A stretch of DNA of 64,000 nt from Natrinema salifodinae (GCF_900110455.1 NZ_FOIS01000001.1:124001-188000); one strand, 5' to 3'. Shown: positions 55,659 through 64,000, counted from the first letter of the stretch. The notes: a model not told the origin generated them from the letters alone. Numbers and translations: made by a program.

Positions 55659-58600
55659 TTAGCACTCGCTCCAGCCACAGGACTCGCAGGTCTTGCAGCC
55701 TTCGGAGAAGTACAGCGACAGCGAGCCGCAGTCGGGACACTCCGGCGATTCGCCGGCGTCGATGAGGTCCTGGGTCGCGTCGCTGTCGGCGTCGGACCCG
55801 CTCTGGGCGGCCGCACCGCCGTCGGTCTTAGGCCCGTCGTAGGTGGCCTCCGTGTCGGCCGACTCCTCTAAGGTCTGCTGGCGCGGGTACGGCTTGTCGA
55901 TCTCGTCTTCGAGGTAGCGTCGCATCGCCGTGCCGATGGCGTCCGGGATGGACTGAATCTGTTCGCCCTTGTCCCAGGCCACCTTCGGACTCCGGGTGCC
56001 ACAGAGTTCGTCGACGATCTCCTCGGGATCGACGCCCGAACGCAACGATGTCGAGATAACCTTCGCCAGCGCCTCGGTGAAGGAGTTCGTGAAGCCGCCG
56101 GAGTGGCCGATGTTGGCGAACAGCTCGAACGGCTGGCCGGTCTCGGGGTCCTCGTTGATCGTCACGTAGACCTTCCCGTAGCCGGTGTCGATGCGCTGGC
56201 TGACGCCCTGAAGAGCGTCGGGTCGTTCGCGCTTTTCGGTGAAGTCGATCTCGATCGGCTCGTGGTCGGCGTCGTCGCCGGCCAGCGGGTCGACGTCCGA
56301 CGCGAGGACGTCCTGGACGTCCTCGCTCTCGAGGAACGCCTCGAGCCCGCCGAAGATGTCGTCGATCTGCTCGACGAGCGCCTCGGCGGCTTCGGTTTCG
56401 TCGGCGAAGTCGGTGTTCTTCGCGCGGGTCGTCAGCACCTGCTTGCTACGGGTGCCGTCGCGGTAGTAGGTGACGCCCTTGCCGCCGTGCTCGTAGATGT
56501 ACTCGAACACGTCCTTGGCGTCCTCGAGCGTGGAGTCGTTGGGCGCGTTGACGGTCTTCGAGATGGCGGAGTCGACGCCCGCCTGGCAGGCGACCTGCAC
56601 GCCGGCGTGCTCTTTCGCCGAGAGATCGCCGGTCGTGACGAACAGTTCGCCGATCGCGTCGGGAACCGTCGAGAGACCCTCGACGCCGTTGAACTGGTTG
56701 GTTGCCATCTGCTCCTGGGCCTCCTCCTTGACCGCGTCGACGTCGATGTCGTTGGCCTCGAGGGTGCGCAGGAAGTAGTCGTCGAACTCGACGAGCATTT
56801 CGTCGCCCTGAACGTCGTCGGAGACGTTCTTGTAGTAGGCGACGTTGTAGATCGGTTCGCAGCCGCCGGTGGTGTTGCCGACCATCGAGGTCGTGCCGGT
56901 CGGCGCGATGGTCGTCGTGTTGTGGTTCCGGATCGGGAATCCATCTTCCCAGTCGTCGGCGTCGAGGCCGGTCTGGTGTTCGAACCACTCGCGGTACTCG
57001 GTCGGGTTCGCGTACTTGGACTTGTCCCACTCGTCGAAGCTTCCGCGCTCCTCGGCGAGTTCGTGGGACGTCCACTTCGAGGTGTGGTTGATGTGGGTCA
57101 TCAGCTGGCGCGCGACCTCGTTGGAGGCCTCGCTGCCGTACTCCATGCCGAGCTGGATGTACAGCTGCGCCAGGCCCATGATGCCGAGCCCGATCTTGCG
57201 CATCTCCCGGACCTTCTGCTCGATCTTTTCGACCGGAAAGTCCGACATCGTGACGACGTTCTCGAGGAACCGCGTGCCCATCTCGATGCGGCGGTCGAAC
57301 TCCTCGAAGTCGACGGCGTCCTCGATGAAGGCGTCGACGGCGTCCTCGAGCGAGTCGTACTCGTCGCCGTGCTCGTCGTACCAGACGCGCCAGTCGGGCG
57401 CCTCGAGGTCCGCGAGCGTCGAGAGGTTGATGTGCCCGAGGTTACAGGCCTCGTACTCCTCTAGGGGCTGCTCGCCGCAGGGGTTCGTCGCGAGGATGCG
57501 GTGGTCGGGATGTTTCTCGACGTCGAAGGAGTGTTGCTTGTTGACGCGCTCGAGGTAGATAACGCCGGGTTCGCCGTTCTCGTGGGCGCCCTCGACGATG
57601 TCGTCCCAGAGCTCCTCGGCCGGAATCGACAGCTCCTCGCCGACCTCGACGTGCTCGCCGAGGCCGAACATCTCGTAGAGTTCCTTCGTCTCTTCGGTCG
57701 CGATGTGGGGCTCACCGGTTCGGGGGTTGGTGAACGTGAACTCCTCGTCGTTCTGCAGCGCCTCCATGAAGCCGTCGGTGATGCCGACGGAGATGTTGAA
57801 ATTCGAGAGGTGGCCCTCGACGGCGTTTCGGAGGTGCTTGGGGACCCGCCCTTCGTCGTCGATGAGTTCGCGGGCCTCCGCTAAGGCGTCCTGGAAGGAG
57901 GTGTGCGTGTAGTCGTCGGGGTCGTTCAGGCGCAGCGTTTCGGCCAGCGAGACGTCCTTGTTCTTGGCGTGGATGAACTGGATGACGTCCGGGTGGGAGA
58001 CGCGCATGACGCCCATCTGCGCGCCGCGGCGGGCGCCGCCCTGGGCGATCGTCTCGCACATCTGGTCGTACGTGCGCATGAACGTGATCGGCCCCGACGC
58101 GATGCCGCCGGTCGAGCCGACCGCGTCCCCGTAGGGGCGCAGACGCCAGAAGGCGTAGCCCATGCCGCCGCCGCTCTGGAAGACCTGCGCGGCCTCCTTG
58201 GCGGTCTGGTGGATGTCGTCGATGTCGTCCTCGGGGGAGTCGACGAAACACGCCGAGAGCTGCTGGAGCTCGTCACCGGCGTTCATCAGGGTCGGCGAGT
58301 TCGGCATGAAGTCGAGGTTCTCCATCATGCCCTGGAACTCGTCGGCGACGTCCTCGACGTGGTCGCGGATCTCGTCGGGGAGTTCGGGGACGACAGTCTC
58401 GTAGGCAAACTTGTTGACGTTGTAGATAGACAGCGTAGTCTCGTCGTCGTCGTCCGCGGTCGTGCCGGCGCCGAACACTTCCTCGGCGAGCTCGTCGCGC
58501 CGCGGGTGGTCGGGCTTGAGCTGGTCGGGCGTGACCGTGATCTCGACGTCCCGCTTTCGCGCCTCGAAGACGGCTTCGGCCAGCGCGATGTTCTCGCCGA

Positions 58601-58778
58601 CGCGCTCGAAGAGGTCCTCCTGCTCCTCGACGAGTTCGCCGTCGGCGTCCTTGCGGAGGTAGCGGGCGGGGAGGATGTTCTGGTAGGCGTTACCGGTCAG
58701 GCGCTCCTCGAGGGTGTCGCCCTCGGTACGCTTGATCGGGAGGGTCAACTCCTCGGCCGAGAGGTCGGCGTCGCTCAT
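55659..58778 (-). CDS. nrdJ: Adenosylcobalamin-dependent ribonucleotide reductase (class II)
   Basis: A 1039-residue NrdJ that reduces ribonucleotides using a B12-derived radical. Class II features: the (alpha/beta)10 barrel with SPTLMNAGDELQQLSACFV (first redox Cys), NPCGEQPLEEYEACNLGHINL (radical Cys and partners), GTTSMVGNTTGGCEPIYN, and a C-terminal zinc-binding tail CPDCGSLSLYFSEGCKTCESCGW. A Ser/Asp-rich linker precedes the tail. The ATG overlaps the stop of a short upstream frame (ATGA). Confidence 0.96.
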   Translation of the reverse strand: MSDADLSAEELTLPIKRTEGDTLEERLTGNAYQNILPARYLRKDADGELVEEQEDLFERVGENIALAEAVFEARKRDVEITVTPDQLKPDHPRRDELAEEVFGAGTTADDDDETTLSIYNVNKFAYETVVPELPDEIRDHVEDVADEFQGMMENLDFMPNSPTLMNAGDELQQLSACFVDSPEDDIDDIHQTAKEAAQVFQSGGGMGYAFWRLRPYGDAVGSTGGIASGPITFMRTYDQMCETIAQGGARRGAQMGVMRVSHPDVIQFIHAKNKDVSLAETLRLNDPDDYTHTSFQDALAEARELIDDEGRVPKHLRNAVEGHLSNFNISVGITDGFMEALQNDEEFTFTNPRTGEPHIATEETKELYEMFGLGEHVEVGEELSIPAEELWDDIVEGAHENGEPGVIYLERVNKQHSFDVEKHPDHRILATNPCGEQPLEEYEACNLGHINLSTLADLEAPDWRVWYDEHGDEYDSLEDAVDAFIEDAVDFEEFDRRIEMGTRFLENVVTMSDFPVEKIEQKVREMRKIGLGIMGLAQLYIQLGMEYGSEASNEVARQLMTHINHTSKWTSHELAEERGSFDEWDKSKYANPTEYREWFEHQTGLDADDWEDGFPIRNHNTTTIAPTGTTSMVGNTTGGCEPIYNVAYYKNVSDDVQGDEMLVEFDDYFLRTLEANDIDVDAVKEEAQEQMATNQFNGVEGLSTVPDAIGELFVTTGDLSAKEHAGVQVACQAGVDSAISKTVNAPNDSTLEDAKDVFEYIYEHGGKGVTYYRDGTRSKQVLTTRAKNTDFADETEAAEALVEQIDDIFGGLEAFLESEDVQDVLASDVDPLAGDDADHEPIEIDFTEKRERPDALQGVSQRIDTGYGKVYVTINEDPETGQPFELFANIGHSGGFTNSFTEALAKVISTSLRSGVDPEEIVDELCGTRSPKVAWDKGEQIQSIPDAIGTAMRRYLEDEIDKPYPRQQTLEESADTEATYDGPKTDGGAAAQSGSDADSDATQDLIDAGESPECPDCGSLSLYFSEGCKTCESCGWSEC

Positions 58779-58876
58779 GCGCGGGTCACCTCGTCGCTAT
58801 CCCACTGCCGTGTACCGATTTCGGCGCGGGTCGGATTCCAGGTTCTCATCATTCGTGACGAAGGTTCAGTATTCAT
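58775..58876 (-). CDS. Upstream open frame coupled to nrdJ
   Basis: A frame of 33 residues from ATG 58876 (or 25 from 58852) ends in a TGA that overlaps the nrdJ ATG. A TATA-like CGTTTAAG (58884-58891) puts transcription start near 58860, so the inner ATG at 58852 is more likely. It contains two Trp and several Arg codons but no family match. It may control nrdJ translation. Confidence 0.35.
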   Translation of the reverse strand: MNTEPSSRMMRTWNPTRAEIGTRQWDSDEVTRA

Positions 58877-58914
58877 GCCTCCATCTTAAACGTGGTGTTG
58901 TAGTTCTGTTTTTC

Positions 58915-58928
58915 TTGTAGTAATACAA
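58915..58928. promoter_or_regulatory. Inverted repeat TTGTA-N4-TACAA upstream of nrdJ
   Basis: Perfect five-base arms, about 25-40 bp upstream of the nrdJ TATA element. An NrdR-type site is possible by function, but the fit to the bacterial NrdR box is loose. Confidence 0.45.
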
Positions 58929-58936
58929 ATCTAGTT

Positions 58937-58952
58937 GTAGAGACGTCTCTAC
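58937..58952. promoter_or_regulatory. 16-bp perfect palindrome upstream of nrdJ
   Basis: GTAGAGAC-GTCTCTAC without spacer, nine bases beyond the previous repeat. Two adjacent palindromes before a ribonucleotide reductase suggest regulator binding. The rest of the gap 58779-59239 holds no gene other than the upstream frame. Confidence 0.5.
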
Positions 58953-59239
58953 TATCTATCGTTCCTGTGCGTCCGGCGGCCGTCGAGACGGTCGCCTGCG
59001 TGGTCGTTACAGTCTACGCGGCCAACCGTCTTAACGATTTTCAGACCGGGCTGAAAGTGACTGTGAGCGACGGAACTCTATCGTCTCTCAGCGATTTTCT
59101 CCTACGTCGACCGGTTCATTCGCCTGATTCAGCGACCGGTTCGCCCGCCGGTCGGACAGCCCTCGCCGCGGTTAGGTCTCGTCGCTGATCAGTCACGATA
59201 TCCAGAAAGATTACGTCCCTGCAGCGCGGGCTTTCACGT

Positions 59240-59425
59240 ATGATCGATGCACTGACGTCGGCGCCCCCGCTCCTGTTGGGCCTGGTCGCGCTCGCCGTCT
59301 TCGCGGTCGCGGTCATCGCGATTCGAATCGCGATCAAACTGGCCGTTCGAGTGGGTATCGTCGCCGCGGTCGTCCTCGCGGCCCTGTACGCGGTCGGACA
59401 GCTCGAACTGCTCCCCGGCGTCTGA
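59240..59425 (+). CDS. Small membrane protein
   Basis: 61 residues, two membrane helices (LLLGLVALAVFAVAVIAIRIA and VGIVAAVVLAALYAVGQL) joined by a short basic loop. Small hydrophobic proteins of this type are frequent in haloarchaea; function unknown. Confidence 0.7.
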   Translation: MIDALTSAPPLLLGLVALAVFAVAVIAIRIAIKLAVRVGIVAAVVLAALYAVGQLELLPGV

Positions 59426-59568
59426 GAGCGCGGCCAACAGCCGCTCTGCCCGCATCGCCTGGCGGCCGGCGAAAACGAACGCAGTCTCGGAAAAGTGCGC
59501 ACCGAACGGCCGCGTCCCATCCTGTCCCGTCTCGTATCGCCGACCGTTTTCGAGTCCGATCGTCCCGA

Positions 59569-60204
59569 TTAGACGCCAGAGAGGAAGTTCTCGATCACGT
59601 CGTGACCCGCGGCCGTGAGCACGCTTTCGGGATGGAACTGGACGCACTCGAGGGGGTATTCGCGGTGACGGACGCCCATCACGAGCGTCTCGTCGTCGTG
59701 GTCGGCCGTCGCCGAGACCTCGAGACAGTCGGGGACCTCGGTTGCGACGAGGGAGTGGTACCGACCCGCCCGGAATCCCTGATCGAGGCCGGCGAAGACG
59801 CCCTCGCCGTCGTGGTCGACAGCGGACGCCTTCCCGTGGATCGGGTCGGGCGCACGGCCGACGGTCCCGCCGTACTCGTAGACGGCGGCCTCGAGGCCGA
59901 GGCAGACGCCCAGCGTCGGGACCGCGGGCGTGACTTCTTGGAGGACGTCCGTCGTGACCCCGACGTCCCGGTCGTTCTTCGGATGACCGGGGCCGGGGCT
60001 GATGATGATCGCGTCGGGGTCGACCGCCCGGACCGCTTCGAGCGAGGCGGTATTCTTCAGGATCTCGGTCTCGGTGCCGTCTAACTGACTCACGTACTCT
60101 ACGAGGTTGTACGTAAAGGAGTCGTAGTTGTCGACGAACAGGACGGTCAGCGGCTCCGCGTCGCCGTCCGTCCGCTGCTCGTCGTCCGTCGCAGTCGCGC
60201 TCAT
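59569..60204 (-). CDS. trpG: Anthranilate synthase component II (glutamine amidotransferase)
   Basis: 211 residues, class I glutamine amidotransferase: oxyanion/nucleophile block GVCLGLEAAVYEYGG (catalytic Cys) and the His/Glu pair in QFHPESVL; DNYDSFTYNLVEYV is the N-terminal TrpG signature. It supplies ammonia to TrpE for anthranilate. ATG overlaps the trpE stop (ATGA). Last gene of trpDFEG. Confidence 0.95.
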   Translation of the reverse strand: MSATATDDEQRTDGDAEPLTVLFVDNYDSFTYNLVEYVSQLDGTETEILKNTASLEAVRAVDPDAIIISPGPGHPKNDRDVGVTTDVLQEVTPAVPTLGVCLGLEAAVYEYGGTVGRAPDPIHGKASAVDHDGEGVFAGLDQGFRAGRYHSLVATEVPDCLEVSATADHDDETLVMGVRHREYPLECVQFHPESVLTAAGHDVIENFLSGV

Positions 60205-61886
60205 CGGCTCACCTCCGGGGTCGGTTCGGTTTCGCCGTCCGCGGTCGATTCACCGGCCGTCGTCTCGATTTCCTCGAGCGCCGCCAGGACGCCGCCCATC
60301 TTCTTCTCGGTCTCCTCGTACTCGGCGGTCGGATCGCTGTCGGCGACCAGGCCGGCGCCGGCCTGGACGGTGATCCGATCCCAATCGCCCTCGTTCTCCA
60401 CGGTCGCCGTCCGAATCACGATCGCGAAGTCCGCGTCCCCGGTCCAGGAGTAGTAGCCGACACCGCCGCCGTAGAGGCCGCGGGGCTCGGCCTCGAGTTC
60501 GTCGATGATCTCCATCGCGCGGATCTTCGGCGCACCCGAAAGCGTCCCGGCGGGGAACGACGCGCGGGTCGCGTCGAACGCGTCCGCGTCGTCGGCCAGG
60601 CGGCCGGTCACGGTCGACTCGATGTGCTGGACGTGGCTGTACTTGAGGACGTTCATGAACTCGTCGACGCGGACCGACCCGGGTTCGGAGACGCGGCGCA
60701 CGTCGTTGCGCGCGAGGTCGACCAGCATCGTGTGCTCGGCGCGTTCCTTCCCGTCGGCGAGCATCTCGCCGGCGAGCCGGCGGTCCTCGACGGGGCTCGA
60801 TCCCCGGTCGCAGGTGCCGGCGATGGGGTTGGACATGACCTCGCGGCCGCGGACGGAGATGAGCGTCTCCGGGCTGGCCCCGACGACGGTCAGGTCGCCG
60901 TGGTCGAGCAGGTACATGTACGGCGACGGGTTCACGTCCCGCATCGCCTCGTAGAAGCCGAGCGGATCGACGTCGCCGTACAGCTCTCGCGTCCGGGAGA
61001 TGACGCCCTGATAGATGTCCCCGTCCAGAACGTGTTCTTTGGCCCGACGGACGCTCTCCTCGTACTCGTCTTTCGGCCCCGCGACCTCGTCCTCGCGGAC
61101 GAAGCTGCCGGTCTCGGGCGTCTCAGCCCCGCGCAGCGTCGCCGCGACCGCGGCGGCCTCCTCACAGAGCGCGTCGTAGGCCGCGTCGGGGTCGTCGCCG
61201 GCCTCGAGCACCGGCGTGAAGACCAACGACACCGTCCCGTCGCGCTCGTCGAACGTGAGCGTCTTCGTCGTCAGGACGAACTGCGCGTCCGGGAGCCGGG
61301 AGTCGGGCCGCTCGAGCCCGACCTCCTCGAGCCAGAGGTCGTAGACCGCGTCGTACGCGAGGAAGCCGACCAGGCCGCCCTCGAGGTGTTGGCGGTCGTG
61401 GTCGGGAACGTTCGCCAGGCGCACGTCGGGCATCGCGTCCCGGAGGGCGTCGACGGTGTCCCCGTCCCCGTCGCCGTCGGTCTCGGCCGCCGCGAGCGGC
61501 GCGTCGTCGGACAGCGCCTCGACGGTGGCGTCGCCGGACTCGACGGTCACGACGGCCTCGGGGTCGTAGCCCACGTAGGAGTACCGCGCGTGGCGCTCGG
61601 CGTCCGCGGCGCTGGGTCGGAAGGCGCCGTCCGGATCGCTCGAGGCGGTCTTCTCCGCGCTCTCGAGCAGGAAGGCGTACGGTGCGCGCTCGCGGTCGCT
61701 CGCGTCCGCGCGGCCGGTGAGCGCGGCGTAGGCGGACAGCGGCGTCGTCTCGACGTCGAGGGTCGCGACGGTGCGGACGACGACCGGTTCGTCTTCTCGG
61801 TCCGCGCTCGCGCCCGCGTAGTCGCGGAACGTCTCGCGATCGATGTCGAACGACGGTGACTCGGTTGCCGTGGCTGATTCGCGCAT
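60201..61886 (-). CDS. trpE: Anthranilate synthase component I
   Basis: 561 residues, chorismate-binding enzyme: NPSPYMYLLDHGDLTVVGASPE, NPIAGTCDRGSSP, EHTMLVDLARNDVRRV and GTLSGAPKIRAMEII are the chorismate/Mg2+ site blocks. Acts with TrpG. An N-terminal LLES element for tryptophan feedback inhibition is present (YAFLLESAEK, near 73). Preceded by trpF with a three-base gap. Confidence 0.95.
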   Translation of the reverse strand: MRESATATESPSFDIDRETFRDYAGASADREDEPVVVRTVATLDVETTPLSAYAALTGRADASDRERAPYAFLLESAEKTASSDPDGAFRPSAADAERHARYSYVGYDPEAVVTVESGDATVEALSDDAPLAAAETDGDGDGDTVDALRDAMPDVRLANVPDHDRQHLEGGLVGFLAYDAVYDLWLEEVGLERPDSRLPDAQFVLTTKTLTFDERDGTVSLVFTPVLEAGDDPDAAYDALCEEAAAVAATLRGAETPETGSFVREDEVAGPKDEYEESVRRAKEHVLDGDIYQGVISRTRELYGDVDPLGFYEAMRDVNPSPYMYLLDHGDLTVVGASPETLISVRGREVMSNPIAGTCDRGSSPVEDRRLAGEMLADGKERAEHTMLVDLARNDVRRVSEPGSVRVDEFMNVLKYSHVQHIESTVTGRLADDADAFDATRASFPAGTLSGAPKIRAMEIIDELEAEPRGLYGGGVGYYSWTGDADFAIVIRTATVENEGDWDRITVQAGAGLVADSDPTAEYEETEKKMGGVLAALEEIETTAGESTADGETEPTPEVSR

Positions 61887-61889
61887 GGA

Positions 61890-62558
61890 TTACGGCTCCG
61901 GCTCCGTTTCCAACTCCGCCTGGCGGCGGGTTCTTGTGGCTCGCTCGACGAACGATCGGACGGCCTCGGCGTCCTTGACGCCGCCGTCGGCCTCGACGCC
62001 GCTTGCGACGTCGACGGCGAACGGCTCGACGGTCCGGACGGCCTCGGCGACGTTGTCGGGCGTGAGTCCGCCCGCTAAGATCAGCGGCGAGTCGAGGTCA
62101 GCGGCGGCCGTCCGGGTCCGGTCCCAATCGTGGGTCCGACCGGTCCCGCCGCCGCCGTCCTCGGCCGGCGTGTCGACGACGAAGCCGTCGACGATATCGT
62201 CGTAGGTCTCGGCGGTCGGCGCGTCGTCGGCGTCGACCGCGAGCAAGAGTTCGACGTCGAGTCGCCCGCGCAGATAGGAGAGGTCGCCGGCCCGGCGCTC
62301 GCCGTGGATCTGGATCGCGTCGGGTTCGATCTCGTCGACCAGGTCGATCGCGTTCGCGGGGTCGTCGGGCATCGTCACGAGGACGCTCGTCACGAACGGC
62401 GGGGCTGCGGCCGCGAGCGACGCGGCCCGCTCGACCGAGACCTCTCGAGGCGTATCGACCGGGACGTCGCAGATGATGCCGACCGCGTCCGCGCCCGCGT
62501 CGACGGCCGTTTCGAGATCCGCCTCGTTCGTGAGTCCGCAGATCTTCACGTGCGTCAT
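61890..62558 (-). CDS. trpF: Phosphoribosylanthranilate isomerase
   Basis: 222 residues, TIM barrel with MTHVKICGLTNEADL (general-base Cys7), IQIHGE, and LAGGLTPDNV and VDVASGVEADGGVKD near the C-terminus (catalytic Asp in the GFVVDT region). Start ATG 62558 overlaps the trpD stop (ATGA). The open frame continues far upstream only as a shadow of trpD. Confidence 0.95.
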   Translation of the reverse strand: MTHVKICGLTNEADLETAVDAGADAVGIICDVPVDTPREVSVERAASLAAAAPPFVTSVLVTMPDDPANAIDLVDEIEPDAIQIHGERRAGDLSYLRGRLDVELLLAVDADDAPTAETYDDIVDGFVVDTPAEDGGGGTGRTHDWDRTRTAAADLDSPLILAGGLTPDNVAEAVRTVEPFAVDVASGVEADGGVKDAEAVRSFVERATRTRRQAELETEPEP

Positions 62559-63652
62559 CGGCGCTCCGCCTCTACCCCTCCGTCCGCCTCGACCGCCTCC
62601 GCCGTTGCATCCGAACCGCGGAGTTGGTCGAGCTTCGTCGCCGCCGAGCCGGAGTCGATGGCCTCCCGCGCCGCGTCGGCGCCCGCTTCGAGCGAGTCCG
62701 CCTCGCCGGCGACGTAGATCGCCGCGCCGGCGTTCGCGAGGATGACGTCGCGTTTCGCGCCGGTCACGTCGCCCTCGACGATCCCGCGCATGTCGGCCGC
62801 GTTCTCCGCGGGCGAGCCGCCGGCGATGTCCTCGATGTCGTGCTCCGCGAGCCCGAGGTCGGCGGGCTCGACGGTGTACTCCTCGACGGCGTCGCCGTCG
62901 TCTCGCGGCTCCGCCGCTCGAGAGTTCGCGGAACTTCGTTCCGCGCAGACCTCGGCGACGACCGTCTCGCCGTGGATGGCGATCTCGTCGGTGCCCGCGC
63001 CGTGGACGACCAGCGCGCGCTCGATATCCATTCGGGATAGGGCTGCCGCGAGTACGGGAACGAGATCGGGATCGTAGACGCCGACGACCTGTGCGTCGGC
63101 ACCAGCGGGGTTGGTCAGCGGCCCGAGGACGTTGAAGATCGTCCGCATGCCGAGTTCCTTGCGCGGGCCGATGACGGCCTTCATCGCCGGGTGGAACACC
63201 GGCGCGAGCATGAAGCCGATGCCATCCGTTTCGATGGCCTCCTCGACGGCCGGCGGCTCGGCCTCGACGTTTACGCCGACTTCCTCGAGTACGTCCGCGC
63301 TGCCCGACGAGGAGGAAACCGAGTAGTTGCCGTGCTTGGCGACCGGCACGCCCGCGCCGGCGGTGACGATCGCGCTCGTCGTCGAGACGTTGATCGTATT
63401 GTAGTCGTCCCCGCCGGTCCCGCAGGTGTCGACCAGCGGCTCCCGGTCGGGCGAGATGGTCCGCGCGGCCCCGCGCATCCCCTCGGCGAAGCCGGCGATC
63501 TCGGCTTCGGTCTCGCCTTTCGCGCGCAGCGCCGCCAGCAGCGCGCCGATCTGTGCCTCCGTCGCGTCCTCGAAAACGGCCGTGGAAGCCGCTCGAGCGC
63601 CCGCTTGCGTGAGGTCGTCCCCCTCCGTGACTCGTTCGACGTACTCCTGCAT
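62555..63652 (-). CDS. trpD: Anthranilate phosphoribosyltransferase
   Basis: 365 residues; PRPP-binding DTCGTGGDDYNTINVSTTSA, KHGNYSVSSSSGSADVLEEVG and FNVLGPLTNPA are the family signature. It joins anthranilate to PRPP. First gene of the operon. ATG 63652 (MQEYVERV) is the normal start; 63691 would add 13 residues. An acidic insert after VVAEVCAERS (about residue 235-250) is longer than usual. Confidence 0.95.
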   Translation of the reverse strand: MQEYVERVTEGDDLTQAGARAASTAVFEDATEAQIGALLAALRAKGETEAEIAGFAEGMRGAARTISPDREPLVDTCGTGGDDYNTINVSTTSAIVTAGAGVPVAKHGNYSVSSSSGSADVLEEVGVNVEAEPPAVEEAIETDGIGFMLAPVFHPAMKAVIGPRKELGMRTIFNVLGPLTNPAGADAQVVGVYDPDLVPVLAAALSRMDIERALVVHGAGTDEIAIHGETVVAEVCAERSSANSRAAEPRDDGDAVEEYTVEPADLGLAEHDIEDIAGGSPAENAADMRGIVEGDVTGAKRDVILANAGAAIYVAGEADSLEAGADAAREAIDSGSAATKLDQLRGSDATAEAVEADGGVEAERR

Positions 63653-63780
63653 AGTGAACACCAATGTACGTAGTTGTCTTGTGATGTCCAAATGAGTACA
63701 TCAACTTAAGCGTATCGACGGTGGTGCGTGGGTTCGACTCGCGTACGGCGTCCGATTCGAAACCTTCAATTAGGGTCGGC
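63653..63780 (-). promoter_or_regulatory. Promoter and leader of trpDFEG
   Basis: A TATA-like GCTTAAGTT lies around 63703-63711. Between it and trpD is an inverted repeat ATGTAC (63664-63669) / GTACAT (63696-63701). No Trp-rich leader peptide is seen, so control is more likely by a DNA-binding protein. Confidence 0.45.
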
Positions 63781-63803
63781 AGCAACGATTGAGTGCAGGC
63801 GAG

Positions 63804-63820
63804 GTGGCGACGGACGCCAC
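63804..63820. repeat. Hairpin-forming inverted repeat GTGGCG-N5-CGCCAC
   Basis: Perfect six-base arms between the trp promoter and tRNA-Val. Role unclear. Confidence 0.4.
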
Positions 63821-63840
63821 GAACGAAAGCGAAACCAGGC

Positions 63841-63915
63841 GGGTTGGTGGTCTAGTCTGGTTATGACACCTCCTTGACATGGAGGAGGTCGGCAGTTCAA
63901 ATCTGCCCCAACCCA
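63841..63915 (+). tRNA. tRNA-Val (anticodon GAC)
   Basis: Acceptor GGGTTGG pairs with CCAACCC; the anticodon stem CCTCC/GGAGG encloses TTGACAT, so the anticodon is GAC; T-arm GGCAG-TTCAAAT-CTGCC. 75 nt, discriminator A, CCA not encoded. Confidence 0.95.
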
Positions 63916-63962
63916 TTACTTCTGTCGCGAGCAAACCCGCGAGCGACGGCGTCGTGACGTTT

Positions 63963-63974
63963 GGCAGATTTGAA
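63963..63974 (-). repeat. Inverted 12-base copy of the tRNA-Val T-arm
   Basis: GGCAGATTTGAA is the exact reverse complement of tRNA-Val bases 63896-63907 and lies 48 bp after the tRNA 3' end. tRNA 3' ends are favoured integration sites in haloarchaea, so this may mark an element boundary, although its orientation is opposite to a normal attachment duplicate. Confidence 0.4.
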
Positions 63975-64000
63975 TCAGGGAGTGAAGCGAAGCGGAACGA

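Noticed and set aside
63653-63701. Tryptophan attenuation leader peptide before trpD
   Set aside because: The short frame starting near 63701 has no Trp codons and no stop before trpD.
61890-63785. 631-residue frame running from above trpD into trpF
   Set aside because: Only the last 222 residues are a real protein (TrpF). The upstream part is a shadow of trpD, and trpF has its own ATG overlapping the trpD stop.

Overview
The window is a 64 kb piece of a haloarchaeal chromosome. The evidence is very high GC, strongly acidic predicted proteins, archaeal TATA-type promoters lying 25 to 35 bp before start codons (leaderless or near-leaderless genes), Tat-type lipoproteins, a PGF-CTERM protein, an archaeal RPA operon and many small haloarchaea-type zinc-finger or acidic proteins. 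I cannot fix the genus; a member of the Natrialbales is a reasonable guess, by inference only.

Region 1 (1-15.4 kb) is catabolic and accessory. Three IclR regulators flank two acyl-CoA clusters. The first is a thiolase, a DUF35 zinc-ribbon protein and an acyl-CoA ligase, translationally coupled and preceded by what looks like the 5' stub of a 3-hydroxyacyl-CoA dehydrogenase gene. The second has a salicylate-type AMP ligase divergent from a small membrane protein, a sodium:solute symporter and a salicylyl-CoA (or anthraniloyl-CoA) hydroxylase fused to an old-yellow-enzyme half. An MFS transporter sits between them. Gene-poor, AT-richer gaps hold several perfect inverted repeats, including three copies of a TTACA-N10-TGTAA site that I read as a regulator-binding family. 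The ring-cleavage genes expected after salicylyl-CoA hydroxylation are not in the window.

Region 2 (16-26.7 kb) has a MacB/Lol-like ABC transporter, a class III aminotransferase with an Lrp-family regulator and an APC amino-acid permease, a PGF-CTERM surface protein and small proteins. Region 3 (26.7-31.3 kb) is a DEAD/DEAH helicase with a four-cysteine C-terminus next to an HhH/RNase H-like exonuclease, the arrangement of bacterial MrfA-MrfB (YprA-YprB), followed downstream on the neighbouring upstream side by a thioredoxin-like gene. Region 4 (31.5-39.2 kb) has glutamine synthetase, small genes and the RPA operon (rpa1, rpap1, phosphoesterase).

Region 5 (39.3-51.1 kb) is a phosphate locus: an AbrB-PhoU fusion regulator divergent from two consecutive complete pstSCAB-phoU operons. 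The copies share long identical DNA blocks, and pstA of the first operon encodes a protein nearly twice normal size. Region 6 (51.1-64 kb) holds a halocyanin with a sequon-rich tail, a bactofilin-like beta-helix protein, DUF5800 and DUF420 proteins, tRNA-Leu(GAG), a VTT-domain protein, B12-dependent ribonucleotide reductase (nrdJ), the trpDFEG operon and tRNA-Val(GAC). An inverted copy of part of the tRNA-Val T-arm lies just downstream of it, near the window edge. No rRNA, CRISPR array or recognisable insertion sequence was seen.
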